Shown here piece by piece: positions 1-7,329 of a DNA stretch of 64,000 bases. Every line of letters starts with the position of its first letter. Position 1 is the stretch's first letter. Origin of the DNA: Plantibacter elymi (nom. nud.). Lineage in GTDB: Bacteria > Actinomycetota > Actinomycetes > Actinomycetales > Microbacteriaceae. Location of the stretch: the NCBI RefSeq assembly GCF_900177795.1, contig NZ_FXWJ01000003.1, forward strand, positions 496,001 to 560,000, read 5' to 3'. Position numbers and translations under genes: made by a program. Under the pieces are notes generated by a model that did not search any database, had not been told where the DNA came from, and worked only from the letters and a program-made list of their open reading frames with translations.

Positions 1-135
1 CTTCAGGGGTGGAGCCGGGCGAAGAAGCAGGCCGTGATCGACGGGCGGTTCGACGACCTCCCGCGTCTCAGCTGCTCGCGGATCACCGCCCGGCGCGATC
101 CAGAACCCGGAACGGACCCGGTGGCCGGTCCCTGA
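1..135 (+). CDS. C-terminal fragment, GIY-YIG-like nuclease domain protein (partial)
   Basis: Only the last 44 codons are in the window; the gene begins upstream. Frame 1 reads WSRAKKQAVIDGRFDDLPRLS before a short tail ending PVAGP and TGA. The basic WSRAKK-ALI--G---LP-LS pattern resembles the C-terminus of small single-domain GIY-YIG family proteins, where the last helix follows the nuclease core. No catalytic residue is visible, so the family call rests on that tail alone. The stop codon TGA at 133-135 lies inside the first arm of the palindromic repeat (GGTCCCTGA), so the last residues (AGP) are encoded by repeat DNA. Confidence 0.45.
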   Translation, partial: LQGWSRAKKQAVIDGRFDDLPRLSCSRITARRDPEPGTDPVAGP

Positions 136-664
136 GCCTGTCGAAGGGCACACGAACAGACCCCACCCTTCGACAAGCTCAGGGACCGAACGGTTGGGCT
201 GGCAGGGACCGAACGGGTGCGGCGGCAAGGACCGAACGGGTGGGCCGGCAAGGACCGAACGGGTGGGCCGGCAAGGACCGAACGGTTGGGCTGGCAAGGA
301 CCGGCCGAGTGAGCGGACAGGGACTGACCGTTCAGAAACGATCAACTCCAACCCCGGTCCCTGAGCCTGTCGAAGGGCACACGGCAAGACCCCACCCTTC
401 GACAAGCTCAGGGACCGATCGGTTGAGCTGGCAGGGACCGGCCGAGTGAGCAGACAAGGACCGGCCGTTCAGAAACGACCGACTCCAACCCGGTCCCTGA
501 GCCTGTCGAAGGGCACACGGCAAGACCCCGCCCTTCGACAAGCTCAGGGACCGATTGGTTGGGCTGTCAGGGACCGCCCTTCGACAGGCCCAGGGGCCCG
601 AGAGGCGAGCGAACAGGGACCGGACAGGTGTGCGGACCGGGAACGCCCTTCGACAAGCTCAGGG
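127..664. repeat. Palindromic repeat cluster A (three hairpin modules plus single arms)
   Basis: A 590-bp stretch with no supportable gene beyond the fragment at its left edge. It holds three paired modules, at 127-187, 356-416 and 492-552. Each has a 22-bp left arm (GGTCCCTGAGCCTGTCGA continuing into AGGG) and a right arm that is its reverse complement except for one C/T position, separated by a 17-nt loop (CACACGGCAAGACCCCR type). Single arms follow near 579 and 645. Between modules are GGACCGG and GTTCAGAAACGA spacer repeats. The same unit occurs in three other clusters in this window. Transcribed, each module would form a strong hairpin, so roles as terminator or mobile REP-like element are possible; neither is shown. 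Confidence 0.9.
183..320. repeat. 23-bp tandem repeat inside cluster A
   Basis: The unit GGACCGAACGGGTGGGCCGG plus CAA starts at 183, 206, 229, 252, 275 and 298, an exact 23-bp period over five units and a degenerate sixth. Units differ at a few positions (GGTTGGGCT versus GGGTGGGCC). The period is not a multiple of three, so it is not a protein repeat. It sits between hairpin modules 1 and 2. Confidence 0.85.
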
Positions 665-722
665 CCGGCCCGCGCGCTCCCGGCTGGGAGACGATCGGGT
701 GGCCTCCCAGCCGATGCGCACG

Positions 723-1901
723 TCACAGCGCGATCGCGCGACCCTCCTCGTGGGAGCGGATCGCCGCTCGGTAGATGTCGTGGGTGAGTGCTGCCTCCTC
801 AGGACGTGCGGCCCCGAAGCGGTCGCCGAGCGAACCGTGCCGCTCGGCGAGGAACACGGCCCACATCTGCAGGATCGTGTCGGAGAACCCGGACTCGAAG
901 TTCGGCCCGGTCACCGTCGGCCACACCGACTGGCTGCCCGCGTCGAGCTGCTGCCACACCTGCTCCCGACCGCCACCCGGGATGTCCCGCATCGCGAACA
1001 CCTCGACGAGCTTCGGGTTCTTCGTACTGAACCGGACCCCGCCGTCGAGACCGATCGCCTCGAACTCCCACGTGTTCTTCTGCCCGGGATCGATGCGCTT
1101 CGTCTCCGTCGTCAGCGGGAAGCGGACACCGTCGTGGGTCGCCCAGCTGTGCAGCACGGCGTTGTCCCAGGTGTCGCACGGCACGAGCGAACCATCGGGG
1201 CCGGGACGCTCGGTGACGATGTTCTGCAGCACCCCGTACACGCTCTCGGGTGCCCAGCCGAGCCGCAACGGCACGTGCCAGGTGTGCATCCCGAGGTCGT
1301 TCATCACGCCGGCCTCACCGCAAAACTGCGTCTGGCGCTTCCAGTTGATCTGCTTGCCCCGATCGATGTCGCTCGAGTGCAGGAAACTGTTGCGCGCCTC
1401 GACGATCGTGCCGAGCGCTCCGGATCGCACGTAGTCGATCGCCAGCTGCGCACCCGGGAAGAACGGCATCTCACTCGAACACCGGACGAAACTCTCCGGG
1501 TGCTCGGCCATCGCCGCGAGGACGGACTGCGCGGCCGCCGCGTCGATCCCGAACGGCTTCTCCGCCAGGAGACCCTTCCCAGCGCGGATGACGTCGGTGT
1601 AGATCTGCTCGTGGAGGTCGTGACGCACGGCCACGTAGACGACGTCCACCGACGGGTCGGCGAGCAGCTCGTGGTAATCCGTGGTCTTCGTGACGACCGT
1701 GTCGATCTCGTCGAACCAGTCGAGCGCCGCCGGGTTGATGTCGCAGACGGCGGTCAGTCGCGGTCGCACCGGGTGGTCGATGAGTGCCGGCCAGCGTTGG
1801 ATGGCCGCGGCGATCTCGCGCCCCATGAGTCCGCCGCCGATGATCGCGACGTTGACGCGCTCCGCCGTCGCCCGGTCGGCCGTCACCTGGTCGGCGCTCA
1901 T
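723..1901 (-). CDS. Gfo/Idh/MocA family oxidoreductase
   Basis: 392 residues. The N-terminus carries the Rossmann dinucleotide-binding motif GGGLMG (about residues 22-27), and further on is the family signature EKPFG (about residue 117), whose lysine contacts nucleotide and substrate. The C-terminal half is the usual alpha/beta substrate domain, with N-H--W and EAG-MND-G-H elements. Such enzymes oxidise or reduce sugars, inositols or their derivatives with NAD(P). The start codon overlaps the stop of the upstream aldolase (ATGA), so both are translated from one mRNA. Together with the divergent PfkB kinase and LacI regulator it forms a sugar or polyol catabolic locus; the substrate is not evident. 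Confidence 0.9.
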   Translation of the reverse strand: MSADQVTADRATAERVNVAIIGGGLMGREIAAAIQRWPALIDHPVRPRLTAVCDINPAALDWFDEIDTVVTKTTDYHELLADPSVDVVYVAVRHDLHEQIYTDVIRAGKGLLAEKPFGIDAAAAQSVLAAMAEHPESFVRCSSEMPFFPGAQLAIDYVRSGALGTIVEARNSFLHSSDIDRGKQINWKRQTQFCGEAGVMNDLGMHTWHVPLRLGWAPESVYGVLQNIVTERPGPDGSLVPCDTWDNAVLHSWATHDGVRFPLTTETKRIDPGQKNTWEFEAIGLDGGVRFSTKNPKLVEVFAMRDIPGGGREQVWQQLDAGSQSVWPTVTGPNFESGFSDTILQMWAVFLAERHGSLGDRFGAARPEEAALTHDIYRAAIRSHEEGRAIAL

Positions 1902-2740
1902 GCGCGAGCCGCCTCGAGGATCGCGAGGCCGGCATCGGCGTCGGCGCCGTCGTGCAGCACCGCCATGAGTGCCGCGGTGATGGCGGCCGGGTGCTCGTGC
2001 TGGATGATGTTGCGGCCGTAGACGATGCCGCTGACCCCGGCGTCGAGGACGGCGACCGTGCGCTCCAGCAGGGTCCGGTCGTCGACGCGACCGCCACCAC
2101 GGACGAGGACGGGGATGTCTCCGGCGACCTGCACGACGCGCGCGTACTCGGTGATGTCGCTACTCGGGTCGGCCTTGATGAGGTCGGCGCCGAGTTCGAC
2201 CGCCTGGCGCACGAGGGTGACGATCTTCTCGATGTCGCCGTCGACCTGGTACCCGCCGGCCGTCATGTTGTCCTGCATGACGAGCGGTTCGATCATGAGC
2301 GGCATCCCGTACCGGGTCGCTTCGCGGCGCAGGGCCATGATCGAGCGGATGTTCGCCTCGCGGACCTCGGGGTGGTCGGGGATCTGCATGAGGTTGACGC
2401 ACACGGCGACGGCGTCGAGCCGGACGGCCTCCTCGATCGCGTGGGGGACGTGGTGGCTGTAGAGGATCGAGTCGAGCGGGTTGCCGTAGACGTTCGCGAC
2501 GTCCGTGCGCAGGACGAGCGCCGGCTTGTCCTTGCCGGGGACCTGCTGCAGGAGACGGGCCTGGCCGAGGGTCAGCTGGACGGCGTCCGGGCCCGCGGCG
2601 ACGAGGGTGCGGACGACCTCGCCCATGTCCTCGATACCGGTGATGAACGAACGCTCGCCGAAGAACCCGTGGTCGACGGCGACGTCGAGCGCGCGACCGG
2701 ATCGGGCGTTGAAGAGACGATTGAGGCGGTACAGCGACAT
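1898..2740 (-). CDS. Class I aldolase, DhnA/LsrF-like (TIM barrel)
   Basis: 280 residues from MSLYRLNRLF. This ATG is preferred over upstream in-frame starts because AGGAG lies about 8 nt before it. The chain has the DhnA/FbaB/LsrF layout: a conserved D-A-VDHGF-G segment near the N-terminus, IEPLVMQDNM in mid-barrel, ADLIKADPSSD holding the candidate Schiff-base lysine, and a phosphate-binding VRGGGR and SGIVYGRNI end. Family members cleave or condense phosphorylated sugars. It is first in a two-gene operon with the Gfo/Idh/MocA enzyme (4-nt overlap), and its promoter faces that of the PfkB kinase across a LacI-type palindrome. The exact substrate is unknown. Confidence 0.88.
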   Translation of the reverse strand: MSLYRLNRLFNARSGRALDVAVDHGFFGERSFITGIEDMGEVVRTLVAAGPDAVQLTLGQARLLQQVPGKDKPALVLRTDVANVYGNPLDSILYSHHVPHAIEEAVRLDAVAVCVNLMQIPDHPEVREANIRSIMALRREATRYGMPLMIEPLVMQDNMTAGGYQVDGDIEKIVTLVRQAVELGADLIKADPSSDITEYARVVQVAGDIPVLVRGGGRVDDRTLLERTVAVLDAGVSGIVYGRNIIQHEHPAAITAALMAVLHDGADADAGLAILEAARA

Positions 2741-2809
2741 TGCGGCGGCTCCTGATCGTGACGGGGAGGGTTTCCGAATCGTCCCTCGGTGTGTCACAGT
2801 AGTGGCCTG

Positions 2810-2823
2810 AGACAACGTTGTCT
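2810..2823. promoter_or_regulatory. LacI-family operator (perfect palindrome)
   Basis: AGACAACGTTGTCT is a perfect 14-bp palindrome centred on CG, the usual shape of a LacI/GalR site. It lies in the divergent region between the aldolase start (2740) and the kinase start (2865). The LacI-type regulator encoded at 3967 is the obvious candidate to bind it and control both operons. Confidence 0.75.
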
Positions 2824-2864
2824 AGCTTGCGTCGGGTCACCCCGGGGCGAAGAACGGAGGGTCC

Positions 2865-3941
2865 ATGGGCGAGATCGTCGTCGCCGGTCACATCTGCGTC
2901 GACCTGTCGCCAGGGCTGAGCGCGAGCGCACGCATCGATCCGGGCGCCCTCATCGACACCGGCCCGCTCCGCATCTCCCTCGGCGGCTGCGTCGCGAACA
3001 CCGGCCTGGCCCTCGCCGACCTCGGGAGCACGGTCCGCCTCCACGCGACCGTCGGCGACGACGAGCTCGGCGCGATCGTCGCGTCGCGCATCGCCGCGCA
3101 CGAGCGGCTGCACCCGGCGCTCGAGGTCACCGACCGGGCCGCGACCTCCTACAGCGTCGTCGTCGAGCCCGCCGGCCTCGACCGCACCTTCTGGCACCAT
3201 ACGGGCGCGAACGAGGTGTTCACCGGCGAACACCTGGCCGTCGGCGACGCCGACCTCGTCCACCTCGGCTATCCCCCGCTGCTCCCCGGGATCGTCGCCG
3301 ACGACGCGGCGCCCCTCGCGAAACTGCTCGAACGGATCCACCGACACGGTGCCACCACCTCGATGGACCTCGCCGTCGTCGACCCCACGAGCGCCGTCGG
3401 CGGACTCGACTGGGAGGCGATCCTCCGGCGCACCCTGCCGCTGACCGACATCGTGAGTCCGAGCGTCGACGACCTGCGTTCGGCGCTCGGCACGCTCCGC
3501 CTGCCGGCCGGAACCAGCGCATCGCCCCTGGCCCAAGCGGCGGCCTTCGCCGACCTGCTGCTCGCATGGGGTGCCGGAGTCGTGGCGATCTCGGCCGGCG
3601 AGGACGGTCTGCTCCTCCGGGCCGCCGGTGTCGACCGCCTGCGTTCGGGCGGACGGATGCTCGCACCGCTCGCCGAGGCCTGGGCCGACGTCGACCTCGT
3701 CGCGCCGCCCGTCCCCGCACCCGCGTTCGTGTCGACCAACGGCGCCGGGGACGCGTCGACCGCCGGCCTGCTCTTCGCGATGTCACACGGTGCCGCACCG
3801 GCGGAAGCGGCCGAACTCGCGGGCGCGAGTGCCGCAGCGACGATCGCGGGACGCCGTCCGACGGCGGCCGAGATCACCCGACTGCGACCCGGACTCAGCG
3901 GTCGCTTCGCGGTCGCGGGGGCGGGCGAGCCGGTCGAGTGA
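2865..3941 (+). CDS. PfkB family carbohydrate kinase
   Basis: 358 residues of ribokinase fold. The N-terminal glycine pair motif is visible as ISLGGCVANTGLALADLG, and the C-terminal PfkB signature as NGAGDAS with the catalytic base Asp near residue 296. It would phosphorylate a sugar or sugar acid in the cytoplasm with ATP. GGAGGGTCC precedes the ATG. It is followed after 25 bp by a LacI regulator on the same strand, and it diverges from an aldolase/dehydrogenase operon. Together they suggest oxidation, phosphorylation and aldol cleavage of one carbohydrate. The chain is somewhat longer than typical 300-330 residue PfkB kinases because of loop insertions. Confidence 0.9.
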   Translation: MGEIVVAGHICVDLSPGLSASARIDPGALIDTGPLRISLGGCVANTGLALADLGSTVRLHATVGDDELGAIVASRIAAHERLHPALEVTDRAATSYSVVVEPAGLDRTFWHHTGANEVFTGEHLAVGDADLVHLGYPPLLPGIVADDAAPLAKLLERIHRHGATTSMDLAVVDPTSAVGGLDWEAILRRTLPLTDIVSPSVDDLRSALGTLRLPAGTSASPLAQAAAFADLLLAWGAGVVAISAGEDGLLLRAAGVDRLRSGGRMLAPLAEAWADVDLVAPPVPAPAFVSTNGAGDASTAGLLFAMSHGAAPAEAAELAGASAAATIAGRRPTAAEITRLRPGLSGRFAVAGAGEPVE

Positions 3942-3966
3942 TCCCCCATACGCCAGGATGGTGAGC

Positions 3967-4989
3967 ATGCGCAGCTCCCGACCCCCGACCATGAACGATG
4001 TCGCCGCGGCAGCCGGGGTCGGGCTGAAGACGGTGTCGCGGTACGTGAACGGCGCGACGAACATCAACCAGGAGCTGTCGGAACGGATCGGCGCGGCGAT
4101 CGAGGCCCTCGGCTACCGACACAACCTGGCGGCCGCGAGCATCCGGCCCGGCCGGTCGAGCAAGGTCGTCGGGCTGATCATCAGCGACCTGGCGAACCCC
4201 TATTACTCGGTGTTGGCACGCTCGGTGGAGCGCGTGTGCACGGAACACGGCTACCTGCTGATGTCCGCGAGCTCCGAGGAGGACGCCGGCCGGCACCGCC
4301 TCCTCGTCGACCGGCTGGTCGCACAACGCGTGGACGGCCTCGTCGTCGTGCCACCACGGCAGGCGACCACGTCCTGGGCCACGAGCACGATCGTGCACGT
4401 CCCGATGGTGCTCGTCGACCGACCGACCGGGCCGCTCGAGTCGGTCGAGGTGCACACGGTGCTCGCCGACAACGCGGGCGGGGCGACCCGGGCGACCGCG
4501 GCCATGCTCGCCGCGGGTGCACGTCGGGTCGCGTTCCTCGGCGACTCACTCGAGCTGTACACGATGCGCGAGCGACTGGCCGGCTACCACCGGGCGCTCG
4601 CCGAGGCCGATCTCGGCGGCGCGACGGGGACGGGTCCGATCGAGCCGATCGTCTCCGACGGCGCACACTCCGTCGAGGACGCTGCGGCGGTCGTGGCGGG
4701 GTTCCTGGCGTCGGGTGAGGTCGACGCGGTGTTCGCAGCGAACAACCGGGCCGCGATCGGGGCCATGCAGGCGTTCGCGACGGCCGGGCGACGGCTGCCG
4801 CTCGTGGGGTTCGACGACTTCGAGGCGGCACCGCTCGTGTCCCCGGCGGTGTCGGTGGTGGCGCAGAACGTCGCGCTCATGGGCCGGGTCGCGGCGGAGA
4901 CCCTCCTCGGACTCATCGCAGGCGAGGCGGGCCCGCCCGTGACCCACACGCTGGACGTGCGTCTGGAGCTGCGCGGTTCCGAGCGCTGA
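3967..4989 (+). CDS. LacI family transcriptional regulator
   Basis: 340 residues. The N-terminal helix-turn-helix reads TMNDVAAAAGVGLKTVSRYV followed by the hinge helix region NLAAASIRPGRS, then a periplasmic-binding-protein-like sugar domain (VGLIISDLANPYYSVL, VDGLVVVPP, VGFDDFEAAPLVSP). The start at 3967 is chosen because CAGG lies about 9 nt upstream; ATG 3958 and GTG 3961 are in-frame alternatives. It is probably cotranscribed with the PfkB kinase and binds the palindrome at 2810-2823. The ligand is presumably the sugar handled by the neighbouring enzymes. Confidence 0.92.
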   Translation: MRSSRPPTMNDVAAAAGVGLKTVSRYVNGATNINQELSERIGAAIEALGYRHNLAAASIRPGRSSKVVGLIISDLANPYYSVLARSVERVCTEHGYLLMSASSEEDAGRHRLLVDRLVAQRVDGLVVVPPRQATTSWATSTIVHVPMVLVDRPTGPLESVEVHTVLADNAGGATRATAAMLAAGARRVAFLGDSLELYTMRERLAGYHRALAEADLGGATGTGPIEPIVSDGAHSVEDAAAVVAGFLASGEVDAVFAANNRAAIGAMQAFATAGRRLPLVGFDDFEAAPLVSPAVSVVAQNVALMGRVAAETLLGLIAGEAGPPVTHTLDVRLELRGSER

Positions 4990-4990
4990 C

Positions 4991-5320
4991 GCCCTTCGAC
5001 AAGCTCAGGGACCGGAAGAAGTGCACCGGGACCGGAAGAAATGCTCCGGGGCCGGAGGGGCATTCACGGACCGGGGGAAGCCACCCCCGAGTACGAAGAA
5101 ACCGCACACGGAGAACCGCTCCCTGAGCCTGTCGAAGGGCACACGAGAAGACGCCGCCCTTCGACAAGCTCAGGGACCGGAAGAAGTGCACCGGGACCGG
5201 AAGAAATGCTCCGGGGCCGGAGGGGCATTCACGGACCGGGGGAAGCCACCCCCGAGTACGAAGAAACCGCACACGGAGAACCGCTCCCTGAGCCTGTCGA
5301 AGGGCACACGAGAAGACGCC
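4991..5320. repeat. Perfect tandem duplication of a 165-bp unit
   Basis: Copy 1 (4991-5155) and copy 2 (5156-5320) are identical in every base. A third copy starts at 5321 and matches for about 28 bp before diverging into a G-run. Each unit begins with a right repeat arm (GCCCTTCGACAAGCTCAGGG) and ends with a left arm (CCCTGAGCCTGTCGAAGGGC), so the duplicated block is framed by the palindromic repeat. Zero divergence indicates a very recent duplication, probably by recombination or slippage between repeat arms. Confidence 0.95.
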
Positions 5321-5432
5321 GCCCTTCGACAAGCTCAGGGACCGGAAGGGGGGGGGCTCAGGGACCGGGAGAGGTGCACCCGGACGCCCTTCGACAAGCT
5401 CAGGGACCGGGGACGGGGGCTCAGGGACCGGC
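4991..5432. repeat. Palindromic repeat cluster B
   Basis: A 430-bp gene-free interval between two convergent genes (LacI at left, GH3 at right). It contains five or more copies of the CCCTTCGACAAGCTCAGGG arm in both orientations, GGACCGG spacers, and the 165-bp duplication. Its right edge supplies the stop codon of the GH3 gene. Since the flanking genes converge on it, a transcription-termination role is plausible. Confidence 0.9.
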
Positions 5433-7193
5433 GGGGTACGTGAGGCCGTGGCCGAAGCGGAAGATCGGGTCCTCGGTGTCGTAGGGGACGTCGGACCGAC
5501 TCGCCTCGACGGCCGCCATCGAGCGGGGCAGGTCGAACGGCAGCCGGCCCTCGGGCAGCGCCCGGCCGAAGACGACGTCGAGGAACGCCGCGTCACTGCC
5601 GCCGAAGCTCGCGACGAGCGCCGCGACCGCATCCGCCACCCCGGTGAGGATCGCCGGTCGGTCGAGGTGCATGTCGAGCACGGTCGGCAACGTCAGCGCG
5701 AGCGTCTGCAACCGCTCGACCTCGTCGGCCGGGATGTCGAGCGATCCGGCGTGGAACATGGCTTCGAAGCCGCCGGGCCGCGGTTCGTACGGCGTCTGCA
5801 TGCGCACGAGGGCGACGTCCGCCGAAGCCGGGTCCGCGACGATCTCGCCGTACGCGCCCGCGAGCTCGGGATCGACGCCCTCCAGGTACAACCGGGGACG
5901 CGGCGAGCGCACCGGCAGGGTCTCCTCCACGTTCGTCAGGACGGTGAACGCGCGGCGCTGTGCGGCCTCGCCGGCGGCGACGAAGTCCGCGCGGCCGACG
6001 ATCCCACTCGCGGCGCCCGCGTCGACGTACGGCTGCTCGAAGAGCCCGAGCACGAACTTCTCGCGCAGCAGTCGGCGCACCGAAGCGTCGATGCGATCCT
6101 CGGTGACACGTCCCTGCTCGACGAGTTCGACGACGAGCTCGGGTCGGGCCTCGCCGCCGAACTGGTCGCAGCCGGCCTGCAGGATGCGCTCGACCCGGGA
6201 CAGCTCGTCGAGGTGTTCCAGGCCCCAGGCCCGCGCGGGCATGTCCTGTCCCATGATCGACGTGTCGGTGACGAGTCCCCAGTCGGTGCAGACGATGCCT
6301 GCGAACCCGAGCTCCTCGCGGAGGAGCCCCGTGATGATCCCGTGGTTGAAGGCGAACGCGACCTCCTCGTGCTCGGTCCCGACGGGCATCCCGTAGTACG
6401 GCATCATCTGCGCGGCTCCGGCGGCGATCGCGGCGCGGAACGGGATGAGGTGGTAGTCGAAGTTGTCGCCGGGGTACACCTGTTCGCGTCCGTAGGCGAA
6501 GTGCGGGTCCTCCCCGTCGAGCTGGGGCCCACCACCCGGGAAGTGCTTCGTCATCGTGGAGACCGATTGCGGCCCGAGTTCGGCGCCCTGGAACCCTCGG
6601 ATGTAGCCGGCGACGAGTTCGGCACTGAGCTCGGCGTCCTCGCCGAAGGTGCCGCCGATGCGCGACCAGCGCGGTTCAGTCGCGAGGTCGACTTGCGGGT
6701 GCAGCGCCAGCCGGATCCCGACCGCGAGGTACTCCTGCCGCGCGGTGTCGGCGAACGCCTCGACGAGGTCGGCCGATCCGATCGCCGCGAGGCCGAGCGT
6801 CTCGGGCCACTGCGAGAACGCGCCGGCACGGGCCGCCGTCCCCACGTTGTCGGTGAAGTGGTTGCGCGGGTCGGTCGACAGCGTGACCGGGATGCCGAGT
6901 CGCGTGCGCGACGCGCGCTCCTGCAGGGCGTTGGTCCACTCGGCGAGGGCCGTCGTGTCGGGCGCGGTGCCGAGGACGTTGAAGTGGGACATGAGCTGCT
7001 CGCCGATCATGTGCTCGCCGCTCGCGAGTCCCATGTGCGGGTTCGCCTCGTCGATGGGGCCAGGGGCGATCATCGTCTGGAAGAGCATGCCGGCCTTCTC
7101 GGCGACGGTCATCCGTCCGAGGAGGTCCTCCACCCGGTCCTCCACCGGCAGGCTCGCGTCGCGGTAGGGCAGCGCCGATTCGTGCTCGCTCAT
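5421..7193 (-). CDS. Glycoside hydrolase family 3 protein (beta-glucosidase type)
   Basis: 590 residues starting MSEHESALPY. The GH3 N-terminal barrel shows KHFPGGG and ALHPQVDLATEPRWSRIGGTFG, and the nucleophile motif is VCTDWG (Asp in the TDW triplet). A shortened C-terminal sandwich ends FRFGHGLTYPAGP; the FGHGLTY motif is typical of beta-glucosidases. No signal peptide is present, so it is probably cytoplasmic and acts on imported disaccharides or glycosides. At about 590 residues it is shorter than three-domain GH3 enzymes (700-800). The last residues and TGA stop fall in repeat DNA (GGTCCCTGA). No strong ribosome binding site is seen; GGACC lies just upstream. Confidence 0.88.
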   Translation of the reverse strand: MSEHESALPYRDASLPVEDRVEDLLGRMTVAEKAGMLFQTMIAPGPIDEANPHMGLASGEHMIGEQLMSHFNVLGTAPDTTALAEWTNALQERASRTRLGIPVTLSTDPRNHFTDNVGTAARAGAFSQWPETLGLAAIGSADLVEAFADTARQEYLAVGIRLALHPQVDLATEPRWSRIGGTFGEDAELSAELVAGYIRGFQGAELGPQSVSTMTKHFPGGGPQLDGEDPHFAYGREQVYPGDNFDYHLIPFRAAIAAGAAQMMPYYGMPVGTEHEEVAFAFNHGIITGLLREELGFAGIVCTDWGLVTDTSIMGQDMPARAWGLEHLDELSRVERILQAGCDQFGGEARPELVVELVEQGRVTEDRIDASVRRLLREKFVLGLFEQPYVDAGAASGIVGRADFVAAGEAAQRRAFTVLTNVEETLPVRSPRPRLYLEGVDPELAGAYGEIVADPASADVALVRMQTPYEPRPGGFEAMFHAGSLDIPADEVERLQTLALTLPTVLDMHLDRPAILTGVADAVAALVASFGGSDAAFLDVVFGRALPEGRLPFDLPRSMAAVEASRSDVPYDTEDPIFRFGHGLTYPAGP

Positions 7194-7270
7194 GGGTGGT
7201 CCGTTTCTCGTCAGTGAGTGGGGCGGCGTCGGGATCACCCGGGCTCAGGCGAGCCGGAAGCGAAAACCGA

Positions 7271-7290
7271 ACTCCGTTCGGGAACGGAGT
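7271..7290 (-). terminator. Inverted repeat between esterase and GH3 genes
   Basis: ACTCCGTTCGGGAACGGAGT has 9-bp perfect arms. On the minus strand it follows the esterase stop by about 40 nt and is trailed by TCGGTTTTCG, so an intrinsic terminator is the simplest reading. It also lies about 80 bp upstream of the GH3 start and could instead be an operator. Confidence 0.5.
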
Positions 7291-7329
7291 GTGACTCCAG
7301 TATGCCCGCTGACGAGGATCACGCAAGAC

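Noticed and set aside
183-320. Possible CRISPR array in the 23-bp repeats
   Set aside because: Units are head to tail without spacers, and no cas genes are present.
555-2021. Long plus-strand frame of 488 codons antisense to the oxidoreductase
   Set aside because: It runs through repeat DNA and then mirrors the Gfo/Idh/MocA gene; Arg/Asp/Glu-rich composition is typical of high-GC antisense frames, and the minus strand carries clear family motifs.
2160-3536. Minus-strand 458-codon frame over the kinase and aldolase
   Set aside because: Shadow of two well-supported genes; it crosses the divergent promoter and has low-complexity Arg-rich composition.
9-5484. Short frames in repeat clusters encoding peptides such as SLSLSKG, LRQAQGP, PEPVEG and PSTSSGT
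   Set aside because: These are the six-frame translations of the palindromic repeat itself; they recur in all four clusters in different frames and have no start signals, so they are not genes.
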